A stretch of 64,000 bases of DNA, taken from contig JADJXW010000002.1 of NCBI GenBank assembly GCA_016720075.1, positions 124,001 through 188,000 of the forward strand, read 5' to 3'. Below, in pieces: positions 51,710 to 59,596 of this stretch. Position 1 is the first letter of the stretch; each line of letters starts with the position of its first letter. The stretch comes from Pseudomonadota bacterium. GTDB lineage: Bacteria; Pseudomonadota; Gammaproteobacteria; Steroidobacterales; Steroidobacteraceae. Made by a program: the position numbers and the translations under genes. Under the pieces are notes generated by a model. That model saw only the letters and a program-made list of their open reading frames with translations, searched no databases and was not told the DNA's origin.

Positions 51710-52530
51710 TGCGCCGCGCTGCCGGATTCACGCTGGTCGAACTGGTGGTGTCCATCACGCTGGCGGCCATCGTGCTGGGATTCGCCGGGATGCTGATTAC
51801 TGCGCCGCTGCAGCACTACGACCTGCAGTCCCGACGCGCGGAACTGGCGGATTCGGCCGGCGCGGCCCTGCCGCAACTGCAGGGCGACCTGCGAGGTGCG
51901 CTGCCCAACAGTGCACGCGTGCGGCGCAATGGCAGCTTCGTGGCACTGGAGTTCCTCGCCGCCGTCGACTGGGTGCGCTACCAGGGGTCACCCGGCGCCC
52001 CGTTCACCACCTCGGGAACATTTCGGGGCATCCCCGTCCCGTTCACCGGCACAGGCCTTTTCCTCAGCGTCAACAATCGCGGCACCGGGATACCCGGTGG
52101 CGATGCCTGGACGCCCGGCGGCTCGCTGAGCGCAGTCGGCAGCAGCATCAATATCGTGGCTGCCGCGCTGCCCGGCGAGCAGCGCGTCACCGTGACGCCG
52201 GCACCGGCGTTCACGGCCGACTCTCCGCGCCGTCGGGCCTATCTGGTGTCGGGGCCAGTAACCTTTCTTTGCAACGAGGCGGCTGGAACCGTCAGTCGCT
52301 ACACAGGCTATTCGCTCGCCTCCGCGCACAGCGCGCGGGACACGCATGCCGAACTCGTCGCTGCCGGCGCCAGCGTCCGACTGCTGGCGCAGGACATCAC
52401 GGGCTGCAGCTTCACGGCCGGGGCCGCAAGCCAGTGGGCTTCACAGGTTGTCTCGGTGCGCTTCACCGCCTCGCGCGCCGGCGACCTGTTCGAAGTCGCC
52501 GACCAGATTGCCCTCGAGAACCTGCCATGA
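51709..52530 (+). CDS. mshO: MSHA minor pilin MshO
   Basis: The ATG at 51709 (GTG 51706 is an alternative) gives 273 residues. The leader MRRAAG precedes FTLVELVVSITLAAIVLGFAG, with Glu at +5. The length and the C-terminal region (LFEVADQIALENLP) fit MshO/PilW-like pilins. It overlaps mshD and mshP by 1-4 nt. Confidence 0.83.
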   Translation: MRRAAGFTLVELVVSITLAAIVLGFAGMLITAPLQHYDLQSRRAELADSAGAALPQLQGDLRGALPNSARVRRNGSFVALEFLAAVDWVRYQGSPGAPFTTSGTFRGIPVPFTGTGLFLSVNNRGTGIPGGDAWTPGGSLSAVGSSINIVAAALPGEQRVTVTPAPAFTADSPRRRAYLVSGPVTFLCNEAAGTVSRYTGYSLASAHSARDTHAELVAAGASVRLLAQDITGCSFTAGAASQWASQVVSVRFTASRAGDLFEVADQIALENLP

Positions 52531-52934
52531 AGCACGGCGCCCAGCGCGGCATGTCACTGGTGGTGGCGCTGTTCGTCGTCGTGGTGCTGGGCCTGCTCGC
52601 GGCTTTCGCGGTGAACATCGGCACCTCGCAGCGCGAAACCGCGAACCTGCGCCTTGCCTCAGACCGGGCGTTGCTGGCTGCGCGCGCCGGCACTGAATGG
52701 GCAGGCACCCGGGCGCTGGTGAACAACGCCTGCGCCGCCAACACCGTGATGAATCTCAACCAGGGCGCGCTCAATGGCTTCAGGGTGACGGTCAGCTGCA
52801 GCGCCACCAGCCACTCGGAAGGCGCGGTGAACTATCGCGTCTACGACGTGACCTCATTCGCCCAGTACGGCAGCTTCGGCTCAGCCGGATACGCTTCACG
52901 GACCCTGACGGCGCGCTTCACCAGCGCGCCCTGA
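52527..52934 (+). CDS. mshP: MSHA biogenesis protein MshP (PilX/GspK-like)
   Basis: The 135-residue protein begins MKHGAQRG then MSLVVALFVVVVLGLLAAFAV, a pilin-like helix without Glu at +5, as in MshP. It is the last gene of the operon; the large mshQ that usually follows is absent. Its 3' end overlaps the convergent YjdF-family gene by 39 nt. Confidence 0.8.
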   Translation: MKHGAQRGMSLVVALFVVVVLGLLAAFAVNIGTSQRETANLRLASDRALLAARAGTEWAGTRALVNNACAANTVMNLNQGALNGFRVTVSCSATSHSEGAVNYRVYDVTSFAQYGSFGSAGYASRTLTARFTSAP

Positions 52935-53588
52935 GCGCTGCCGCTCGGCCCATTCTGCCGCGTAGTCGCGCCCTGCGGCGCGCTGCGCCAGGGCAAGTGC
53001 CCCGATCGTGAGCGCGGCGCCAAGGCTGGCCAGCGCCATGTCCTTGTGCGCATCCCACACATCCCCCTGCGTGCCCAGGTACGCCATGCCCAACTCGCCG
53101 CCGAACACCGCGGCTGCGGCCCATTCGATGAGCTCGTACAGCATCGAGGAAGACATGGTCAGGTCCAGCGCGAAGAAGTAGCCGGGAAATCCGCGCAGGT
53201 TCCAGGTCCGCAGCAGCAGCTCGCGCACCGGATAGGCCAGCAGCAATCCGTACGCGAAATGCACCACGCGATCGAAGTTGTTGCGCTCCCAGCCCACCAT
53301 CGAATTGAAGGTGCGGCCAGTCAGGCGCTGCATCCATGCGTCATACGGCACTTCCGCATAGGTGTAGTGCGCGCCGATGGTGTGCAGGCACAGGAACAGG
53401 AAAAGCAGCACGTAGGAAGCGCGTGAGAACGCGTGCCAGCGCCAGGTGGCGGCCAGCACGGCGATGCCCAGCAGCAGCAGGACATTCTCCAGCAGCCAGT
53501 CGGCGCGATTCCAGGGGTCGATGGCCAGTGGCGCCCAGAGCACCATCAGCAGCACCAGCAGGATCAGGGCGAATCTTCCGTTGCGCAT
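52896..53588 (-). CDS. YjdF/DUF2238 family membrane protein
   Basis: The ATG at 53588 gives 230 residues; a TTG at 53609 would overlap the upstream stop. About six hydrophobic helices are visible, with the conserved GWERNNFDRVVHFAYGLLLAYP and GTQGDVWDAHKDM motifs of DUF2238. Inner-membrane location is expected; function is unknown. It lies 10 nt after the radical SAM gene and may share its transcript. Confidence 0.85.
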   Translation of the reverse strand: MRNGRFALILLVLLMVLWAPLAIDPWNRADWLLENVLLLLGIAVLAATWRWHAFSRASYVLLFLFLCLHTIGAHYTYAEVPYDAWMQRLTGRTFNSMVGWERNNFDRVVHFAYGLLLAYPVRELLLRTWNLRGFPGYFFALDLTMSSSMLYELIEWAAAAVFGGELGMAYLGTQGDVWDAHKDMALASLGAALTIGALALAQRAAGRDYAAEWAERQRSGRAGEARRQGP

Positions 53589-53598
53589 TCGCGCAAGC

Positions 53599-54696
53599 TT
53601 ACAGGCCAAGCTCCAGCTGCGGCATGTCCTGCCGTGGCGGACGGAACAGATCGGTGCGCAGCATCACTTCGCGGTCGCTGCGCATTCCCAGCCGGCGCGC
53701 GGCCAGCCGGAACCGGTCGGCCAGCAACTGCGCCCAGGCTCCGGTGCCCAGCATGCGCTGGCCGAAGCGCGGATCGTTGTCCCGCCCTCCTCGCGCCGCC
53801 TGGATCAGCGACATCACATGCTGCGCCCGATCGGGCATGTGCTGCTGCAGCCATTCCCGGAACAGGTCCTTCACCTCGTGCGGCAGTCGCACCAGCGAGA
53901 AGCCCGCTCGGCGAGCGCCCGCCTGCGCGGATCGCTCGAGGATTTCTTCCAGCTCGCTGTCGTTCACCGCGGGAATCATCGGCGCCGCCATCACGCCCAC
54001 CGGCACGCCCGCATCGGCAAGCGCGCGCATGGCGGCCAGGCGTGCGGTGGAGGACGCGGACCGCGGTTCGAGCTTTCGCTTCAGGTCCGCGTCGAAGGTG
54101 GTGATGCTGAGGAAGACGCTGGCAAGGCCATCGCGCGCCATTCCGGCGAGCAGGTCGAGGTCGCGCAGCACCAGCGCGCTGCGCGTGGTGATGGCCACGG
54201 GATGGCGCGTTTCGGCCAGCACCTCGAGCACGGCGCGGGTCACGCCCAGCTGTCGTTCGACGGGCTGGTAGGGATCGGTATTGGCGCCGAGCATGATGTG
54301 GCGGCACTGGTACCCGGGCCGGGCGAGTTCGCTGCGCAGCAGGCGGGCCGCATCGGCCTTGAACATCAGCTTCGTTTCGAAATCGATGCCGGGCGAGAAA
54401 CCCAGGTAGGCATGCGTGGGCCGCGCATAGCAGAACACGCACCCATGTTCGCAGCCACGGTAGGGATTGATCGACTGGTCGAACGGAATATCCGGCGAAT
54501 CGTTGCGCGACAGGATGCTGCGCGTGGTGTCGGGGCTGAGCGTCGTGGCGATGGAGCCTTGGGGTTCCTCGCGATACCAGCCGTCGTCCACGCCTTCGCT
54601 GCGCTGGTGGTCGAACCGGTTGTGCGGATTGCTGAGCGCTCCGCGCCCCTTGAATCCGGCGGGGGGAATGTCGGTGGACACGCGGCTACTGTACAT
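53599..54696 (-). CDS. PA0069-family radical SAM protein (spore photoproduct lyase-like)
   Basis: The ATG at 54696 gives 365 residues (GTG at 54681 is an alternative start). The radical SAM cluster motif is CEHGCVFCYARP (CxxxCxxC), preceded by INPYRG. The HIMLGANTDPYQPVE and TTRSALVLRDLDLL segments match the PA0069/Rv2578c family. These proteins resemble spore photoproduct lyase and are suspected in DNA repair. A LexA-like box covers the start region, so SOS induction is likely. It follows glcF on the same strand but seems to be separately controlled. Confidence 0.9.
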   Translation of the reverse strand: MYSSRVSTDIPPAGFKGRGALSNPHNRFDHQRSEGVDDGWYREEPQGSIATTLSPDTTRSILSRNDSPDIPFDQSINPYRGCEHGCVFCYARPTHAYLGFSPGIDFETKLMFKADAARLLRSELARPGYQCRHIMLGANTDPYQPVERQLGVTRAVLEVLAETRHPVAITTRSALVLRDLDLLAGMARDGLASVFLSITTFDADLKRKLEPRSASSTARLAAMRALADAGVPVGVMAAPMIPAVNDSELEEILERSAQAGARRAGFSLVRLPHEVKDLFREWLQQHMPDRAQHVMSLIQAARGGRDNDPRFGQRMLGTGAWAQLLADRFRLAARRLGMRSDREVMLRTDLFRPPRQDMPQLELGL

Positions 54697-54706
54697 CCGT
54701 ACAGTA
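54687..54706. promoter_or_regulatory. LexA (SOS) box
   Basis: TACTGTACATCCGTACAGTA is a perfect 8-bp inverted repeat with a 4-bp centre and contains CTGT-N8-ACAG, the gammaproteobacterial LexA consensus. It lies 2 bp after the glcF stop and spans the ATG (54694-54696) of the radical SAM gene. If the GTG at 54681 is the real start, the box ends 5 bp upstream of it. From memory, the PA0069 gene of Pseudomonas aeruginosa belongs to the LexA regulon. Confidence 0.8.
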
Positions 54707-54707
54707 C

Positions 54708-55928
54708 CTACCGCAACCGCCCCTCCAGCCACTGTATCCAGTGCTGCACCGGCACCTGGCTGCCAGAGGCCAGCTGCACCATGCAGCCGATGTTGGCGGA
54801 AAGGATCCGGCTCGGCGCCCCCTCCTGCAACGCACCCAACCTCGCCTCGCGCAGCCGCGCGGAGATTTCCGGCTGCAGCAGGCTGTAGGTGCCGGCCGAG
54901 CCGCAGCACAGGTGCGAATCCCGCACGCGGGTCAGCGTCGCGCCGGCAGCAAGCAGCAGCCCCTCGACGACTCCGCGTGACTTCAGGCCATGCTGAAGGC
55001 TGCAGGGCGCATGGAACGCCACGGTATCGGCAACCGCATTCACCGACAGCTGCCGGATTCGGGGTTCGAGCGGTGCCAGCAGCTGCGATAAATCCCTCGA
55101 CAGGCTGCTGACGCGCGCCGCGCGCTGTGCGTAGGCCGGATCATCGCGCAGCAGCCAGCCGTACTCGGCCAGCTGCGTGCCACAGCCCGTGGCGTTGAAC
55201 ACGATGGCCTCCGCGCCCTGTTCCAGCAGCGGCCACCAGGCATCGATGTTGCGGCGCGCGCAGTCGCGCGCCGTGTGCTGCTGGTCCAGGTGCTGGTGGA
55301 TGGCGCCACAGCATTGCGCCTCGCGCGCGATGATCACCTCGATTCCCAGCACGCCCAACACCCGCGCGGTGGCCGCATTCAGGTCCGGCGACAGCGCCGG
55401 CTGCACGCAGCCGCCCAGCAGCAGCACACGGCGGGGCTGTGGCTGCAGCGGCCAGTCTCCCGCCCGCTGCCTTGCGGGGATGCGCTTGGCAAGGGTTGCC
55501 GGCATCAGCGGTCGAAGCGCCTGCCCCAGCGCCAGCAAGGGAGCGAATGCGCGACTGGTGAGAAATCCCGCGAGCAAGCGGCGCTGCAGCCGCGCGAGCC
55601 AGGGGCGCGGAGCGCGCTGGGCAAGCACTTCGCGCCCCATGTCCACCAGCCGCCCGTATTCAACGCCCGAAGGACAGGCGCTCTCGCAGGCCCGGCAGGT
55701 CAGGCATCGATCCAGATGGCTACGGGTACGCGCGGTGGGCGTATTGCCTTCGAGCATGTGCTTGATGAGGTAGATGCGGCCACGCGGCCCATCGCGCTCA
55801 TCGCCAAGCAGCTGGTACGTGGGACAGGTGGCATTGCAAAAGCCACAGTGCACGCATCGACTGATCAGTCCGGCGGCTGCGGATGCCAGCGCATCGGGGG
55901 GCTGCTGTTGCGGAATCTGCGTCTGCAT
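54708..55928 (-). CDS. glcF: Glycolate oxidase iron-sulfur subunit GlcF
   Basis: The 406-residue protein has two [4Fe-4S] ferredoxin motifs, CVHCGFCNATCPT and CLTCRACESACPSGV, followed by two CCG-type cysteine-rich domains (REAQCCGAIHQHL and SHLCCGSAGTYSL). It passes electrons from GlcD/GlcE to the respiratory chain. Its start overlaps the glcE stop by one base. Confidence 0.94.
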   Translation of the reverse strand: MQTQIPQQQPPDALASAAAGLISRCVHCGFCNATCPTYQLLGDERDGPRGRIYLIKHMLEGNTPTARTRSHLDRCLTCRACESACPSGVEYGRLVDMGREVLAQRAPRPWLARLQRRLLAGFLTSRAFAPLLALGQALRPLMPATLAKRIPARQRAGDWPLQPQPRRVLLLGGCVQPALSPDLNAATARVLGVLGIEVIIAREAQCCGAIHQHLDQQHTARDCARRNIDAWWPLLEQGAEAIVFNATGCGTQLAEYGWLLRDDPAYAQRAARVSSLSRDLSQLLAPLEPRIRQLSVNAVADTVAFHAPCSLQHGLKSRGVVEGLLLAAGATLTRVRDSHLCCGSAGTYSLLQPEISARLREARLGALQEGAPSRILSANIGCMVQLASGSQVPVQHWIQWLEGRLR

Positions 55929-57001
55929 CAGAACTCCGGATACATGCGGCCCGGATTGAAAATGCCTGCGGGATCGAATTCCCGCTTCAGCCGCTGGTGG
56001 ATGGCCAGCAGCGCGGGCGACAACGGCGTGAATGCCTGTGGCCGGGGCAAAGCGCCGCGGAACAGCGTAGCGTGTCCGCCGAGTTCGCGCGCGCGCGCGC
56101 GAAGGGCATCCGCTGATGCATCACTGCGCAGCCAGCGCAAGGCGCCGCCCCATTCGATGAGTTGCGCACCCGGCAGCGCCAGCGGCGCGGCGTTCGTGGG
56201 AATGGAAAACCGCCACAGCGGTCGGGCACCTTCAAAAAAAGGATGCTGCTGCTCCCGCACCCCATGCCACGAATCCTCCGCCAGCGTTGCCGGCTCGCGC
56301 TCGCCGCCAAGCACCCGTGCAGAGGCTTCCACCGCCGGCTGCGCACCAGCCAGTCGCACGCGAAGGGCTCCTTCATGCCAGCAGCTGGCCGACAGCGGCA
56401 GCGGCTGTCCCGCCCAGCTGTTCAGATGCCGCAGGGCCTCGCCTTCAGTCATTTCGAATCGCAGCGTCAGTTCCGAGGCAGGCCGCGGCAGCACCTTGAT
56501 CGAGAGTTCTGCAATCACGCCCAGCGTTCCCAGCGAGCCGGCCAGCAGGCGCGACACGTCGTAGCCGGCCACGTTCTTGATGACGGTGCCACCAAACTTA
56601 AGCAGCCTTCCGCGCCCATCGAGCAGTCGCGCTCCGAGCACCGCATCGCGTACCCCGCCCCACGCGTAGCCCGCGGACGCACGGCGAGGTCCGGCCAGTC
56701 CGGCGGCAATGCAGCCACCCAGTGTGGCGCCCACTCCGAAATGCGGCGGCTCGAAGGCCAGCATCTGGCCCTTCGCGGCGAGTTCGGCTTCGATCTGCGC
56801 CAGCGGCGTGCCGGCGCGCGCGGTGATGACCAGCTCGCTGGGCTCGTAGCTTTCTATACCCTGCCAGTCACGCGTTTCGAAGGTCTCACCGCGCGGCTCA
56901 TTGCCGTAAAAGTCCTTGGTGCCACCGCCGCGGATGCACAGCCGCGTGCCGCTGACCGCGGCCGCCGCGATGCGCTCGCTCCATTGCGACAGCAGCGTCA
57001 T
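55928..57001 (-). CDS. glcE: Glycolate oxidase FAD-binding subunit GlcE
   Basis: The 357-residue protein has a PCMH-type FAD-binding domain: IRGGGTKDFYGN, ITARAGTPL, FEPPHFGVGATLGGCIAAGLAGPRR (in the real chain these are contiguous) and VIKNVAGYDVSRLLAGSLG. It is shorter than GlcD and lacks the catalytic C-terminal domain, as expected for GlcE. It overlaps glcD and glcF by one base each. Confidence 0.93.
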   Translation of the reverse strand: MTLLSQWSERIAAAAVSGTRLCIRGGGTKDFYGNEPRGETFETRDWQGIESYEPSELVITARAGTPLAQIEAELAAKGQMLAFEPPHFGVGATLGGCIAAGLAGPRRASAGYAWGGVRDAVLGARLLDGRGRLLKFGGTVIKNVAGYDVSRLLAGSLGTLGVIAELSIKVLPRPASELTLRFEMTEGEALRHLNSWAGQPLPLSASCWHEGALRVRLAGAQPAVEASARVLGGEREPATLAEDSWHGVREQQHPFFEGARPLWRFSIPTNAAPLALPGAQLIEWGGALRWLRSDASADALRARARELGGHATLFRGALPRPQAFTPLSPALLAIHQRLKREFDPAGIFNPGRMYPEF

Positions 57002-58461
57002 CAGAACCTCGGCAGGTCGGCGAAGGGCAGCTTGCCGCCATGCACAGGCATGCGGCCGTACTCGGCACAGCGATGCAGCGTGGGGATCACCTTGCCCGGA
57101 TTCAGCAGCCCGGCAGGATCAAACGCGCGCTTCACGCCCGAAAACACGTCGAGTTCCTCGCGCGGGAACTGTGAGCACATCTGGTTCAGCTTCTCCATGC
57201 CCACGCCATGCTCGCCGGTGATCGTGCCGCCCAGTCGCAGGCTTTCTTCGAGGATCGCCGCACCGAAGGCTTCGGCCCTGGCCACGGAATCCGGATCCGC
57301 GTCATCGAACAGCACCAGCGGATGCAGGTTTCCGTCACCGGCATGGAATACATTGGGGCACCCCAGGCCGAAACGCAGCTCCATCTGCTGGATGGACTTG
57401 AGCATGCGGCCGATGTGTCGTCGCGGGATGGTGCCATCGGTGCAGTAGTAGGCCGGCGCCGCCCTGCCCGCCGCGGGAAAGGCGTTCTTGCGACCGGCCC
57501 AGAATCGCTGCCGCTCGGTTTCATCCGCCGAAACCTGCAGGCGCGTGGCGCGCGCGCCTTCCAGCACGCGAAGCATCTGCAGGATCTCCGCCTCCACTTC
57601 TTCCGGCGTGCCGTCGGACTCGCACAGCAGGATGGCCGCGGCGTCCAGGTCGTAGCCGGCCTTCACGAAAGGCTCCACCAGGCGCGCGGCCGCCTGATCC
57701 AGCATTTCGAGCCCAGCGGGAATCAGTCCTGCCGCGATCAATGCAGCCACGGCATCACCGGCATGTTCCACATCGGCAAAGCTCGCCATGATGCAGCGGG
57801 CCAGGCGCGGCAACGGCACCAGGCGCACGGTAACCTCGGTGATCACCGCGAGCATGCCCTCCGACCCTACCAGCACGGCAAGCAGGTCGAGCCCCGGGCC
57901 ATCGAGCGCGCCGCCACCCAACCGGATTTCTTCGCCATCGGCAAGCAGCGCGCGCACGCCGAGCACATTCGGCAGTGTCAGGCCGTATTTCAGGCAGTGC
58001 ACGCCGCCGGAATTCTCCGCCACATTGCCGCCGATGCTGCAGGCGATCTGGCTGGAGGGATCCGGCGCGTAATACAGGCCGAACGGCCGCGCGGCGTCGG
58101 AAATAGCGAGATTGCGCACGCCCGGCTCCACGATGGCGGTCCGCGACTCGGCATCCACTTTGAGGATGCGATTGAACTTCGCCATCGACAGCAGGATTCC
58201 ATCGGCCACCGGCACGGCACTGCCGGCAAGGCCGGTGCCCGCGCCGCGCGGCACCACGGGAATCCCCCGCGCATGGCAGTGGCGCAGCAGCGCCACCAGC
58301 TGCGCGTGCGTTTCGGGCAGCGCCACCACCGGCGGCCGCTGGCGGATCAGCGTCAGGCCATCGCACTCGAACGGCCGGGTATCTTCCGCCTCGGTGAGCA
58401 GGCAGTGCTCTGGCAGCATGGCGCGCAGTGGCGCGAGATCCATGCTCTGCGCCCGAATCAT
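57001..58461 (-). CDS. glcD: Glycolate oxidase catalytic subunit GlcD
   Basis: The ATG at 58461 (MIRAQSMDLAPL) overlaps the DUF4126 stop in ATGA and gives 486 residues; ATG 58443 is an alternative. FAD/PCMH motifs are VVPRGAGTGLAGSAVP, CSIGGNVAENSGG and LKYGLT, with the C-terminal FAD-linked oxidase domain ending in HAGDGNLHPLV and TGEHGVGMEK. It oxidises glycolate (or D-lactate-like 2-hydroxyacids) to the 2-oxoacid. No GlcC-type regulator or permease is adjacent. Confidence 0.94.
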   Translation of the reverse strand: MIRAQSMDLAPLRAMLPEHCLLTEAEDTRPFECDGLTLIRQRPPVVALPETHAQLVALLRHCHARGIPVVPRGAGTGLAGSAVPVADGILLSMAKFNRILKVDAESRTAIVEPGVRNLAISDAARPFGLYYAPDPSSQIACSIGGNVAENSGGVHCLKYGLTLPNVLGVRALLADGEEIRLGGGALDGPGLDLLAVLVGSEGMLAVITEVTVRLVPLPRLARCIMASFADVEHAGDAVAALIAAGLIPAGLEMLDQAAARLVEPFVKAGYDLDAAAILLCESDGTPEEVEAEILQMLRVLEGARATRLQVSADETERQRFWAGRKNAFPAAGRAAPAYYCTDGTIPRRHIGRMLKSIQQMELRFGLGCPNVFHAGDGNLHPLVLFDDADPDSVARAEAFGAAILEESLRLGGTITGEHGVGMEKLNQMCSQFPREELDVFSGVKRAFDPAGLLNPGKVIPTLHRCAEYGRMPVHGGKLPFADLPRF

Positions 58462-59033
58462 CCCTTCTCCCTGCGCGCAGCCTTCCTGCGGAGGCCAATG
58501 ACGAACCACACCACCAGGACCACCAGCAGCAGCGCCATGACGGGAAACAGCAGCGCCACCGCGCTGAGAATGGCGGATCCACCGAGCTCGCCCGTGGCCA
58601 CCACGGGATTGCCGAGCCCGCCGGTTGCCGCGGCGGACTTGGCGCGCACCAGGGTGCTCGCCGCCTGCGTGATTCCCGCCGCTCCGCCGCCGGCGATCAA
58701 CGCGACCGACCAGCGCAGCAGCGGCGGCAGATCGCCCAGTAGCACCGCCATCAACACGACGCCGGCCACCAGCGCCAGCGGCGTCATCACCAGGTCGAGC
58801 AGGTGATCGAGGCCCGGCACGTAGTACGCGGTGATCTCCACTGCTGCGGCCGCCCCGAAGGTGGCCACGGCCGACAACGACGCGAGCCATTCGAATGATG
58901 GCGCCAGTTCGAGGTAGTCGAAATACGCTGCCAGCGACACCACCAGCAGCGGCACGAACACCCGCAGCCCTGCCGCCGCCGCCAGCGCCACGCCCAGCGC
59001 CAGCGCCATCAGGATTTCGACTGCGGATTCCAC
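58458..59033 (-). CDS. DUF4126 family membrane protein
   Basis: The 191-residue protein is very hydrophobic with four or more helices and has the DUF4126 pattern: ALGVALAAAAGLRVFVPLLV at the N-terminus, AYYVPGLDHLLD, and GNPVVATGELGGSAILS. Function is unknown. It precedes glcD with a 4-nt overlap, which hints at a role linked to that operon, though coupling may be incidental. Confidence 0.8.
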   Translation of the reverse strand: MESAVEILMALALGVALAAAAGLRVFVPLLVVSLAAYFDYLELAPSFEWLASLSAVATFGAAAAVEITAYYVPGLDHLLDLVMTPLALVAGVVLMAVLLGDLPPLLRWSVALIAGGGAAGITQAASTLVRAKSAAATGGLGNPVVATGELGGSAILSAVALLFPVMALLLVVLVVWFVIGLRRKAARREKG

Positions 59034-59041
59034 CTGCGCCG

Positions 59042-59596
59042 TCAGCGCGCGGGCATCTTCACCCGCGGATCCTTCTCACCGAGCCCCGGGTAGAACAGCG
59101 CACGGTTGTCGCGCGATTCGTTGTAGACATGGCGCTTCTTGAACAGCCATTTGCCGTTCACCTTCACCATCTCGTCCTCGTAGTGCCCGAAATACAGCAA
59201 CTGCACGTCGCCCTGCGGCGTGTTGTTGGTGAACGCGAACCAGTAGGCCGTGGACTTCGCCGTGTTGCCGGTCACGTCGATGACATGGTTGATGATCTGG
59301 TGACGCGTGCGGGGCCGCGACGTGGCGCCTTCCGGGATGTTCTGCGGCCGAGCGCCACCAAATCCCGACATCGCCTTGCGGATGGCCGCCTTGCCCACTT
59401 CCGTGCCGAACACCCACACCAGCAGCCCATCATCTGCCCAGGTGCTCATCACTGTTTCTATGTCACCGGCATCGACGGCAACCATGTACTTGTTCGAGAC
59501 GTTCTCGATCTCCGCCCGGTCATCGGCATAGCCCGCCCACGCCGCTCCGGCAAACAGGCTGGCAGCCAGCGCAATGGTCAGTCGAATGCTCTTCAT
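59042..59596 (-). CDS. Exported SnoaL/NTF2-like protein
   Basis: The 184-residue protein has a Sec signal peptide (cleavage near AWA-GYADD) and a SnoaL-like fold: EIENVSNKYMVAVDAGDIE, then MSTWADDGLLVWVFG and GKWLFKKRHVYNE. Relatives bind small hydrophobic substrates or act as dehydratases, but no specific activity can be read here. Its start overlaps the stop of the PQQ dehydrogenase gene (ATGA), suggesting the two work in the periplasm together. Confidence 0.8.
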   Translation of the reverse strand: MKSIRLTIALAASLFAGAAWAGYADDRAEIENVSNKYMVAVDAGDIETVMSTWADDGLLVWVFGTEVGKAAIRKAMSGFGGARPQNIPEGATSRPRTRHQIINHVIDVTGNTAKSTAYWFAFTNNTPQGDVQLLYFGHYEDEMVKVNGKWLFKKRHVYNESRDNRALFYPGLGEKDPRVKMPAR

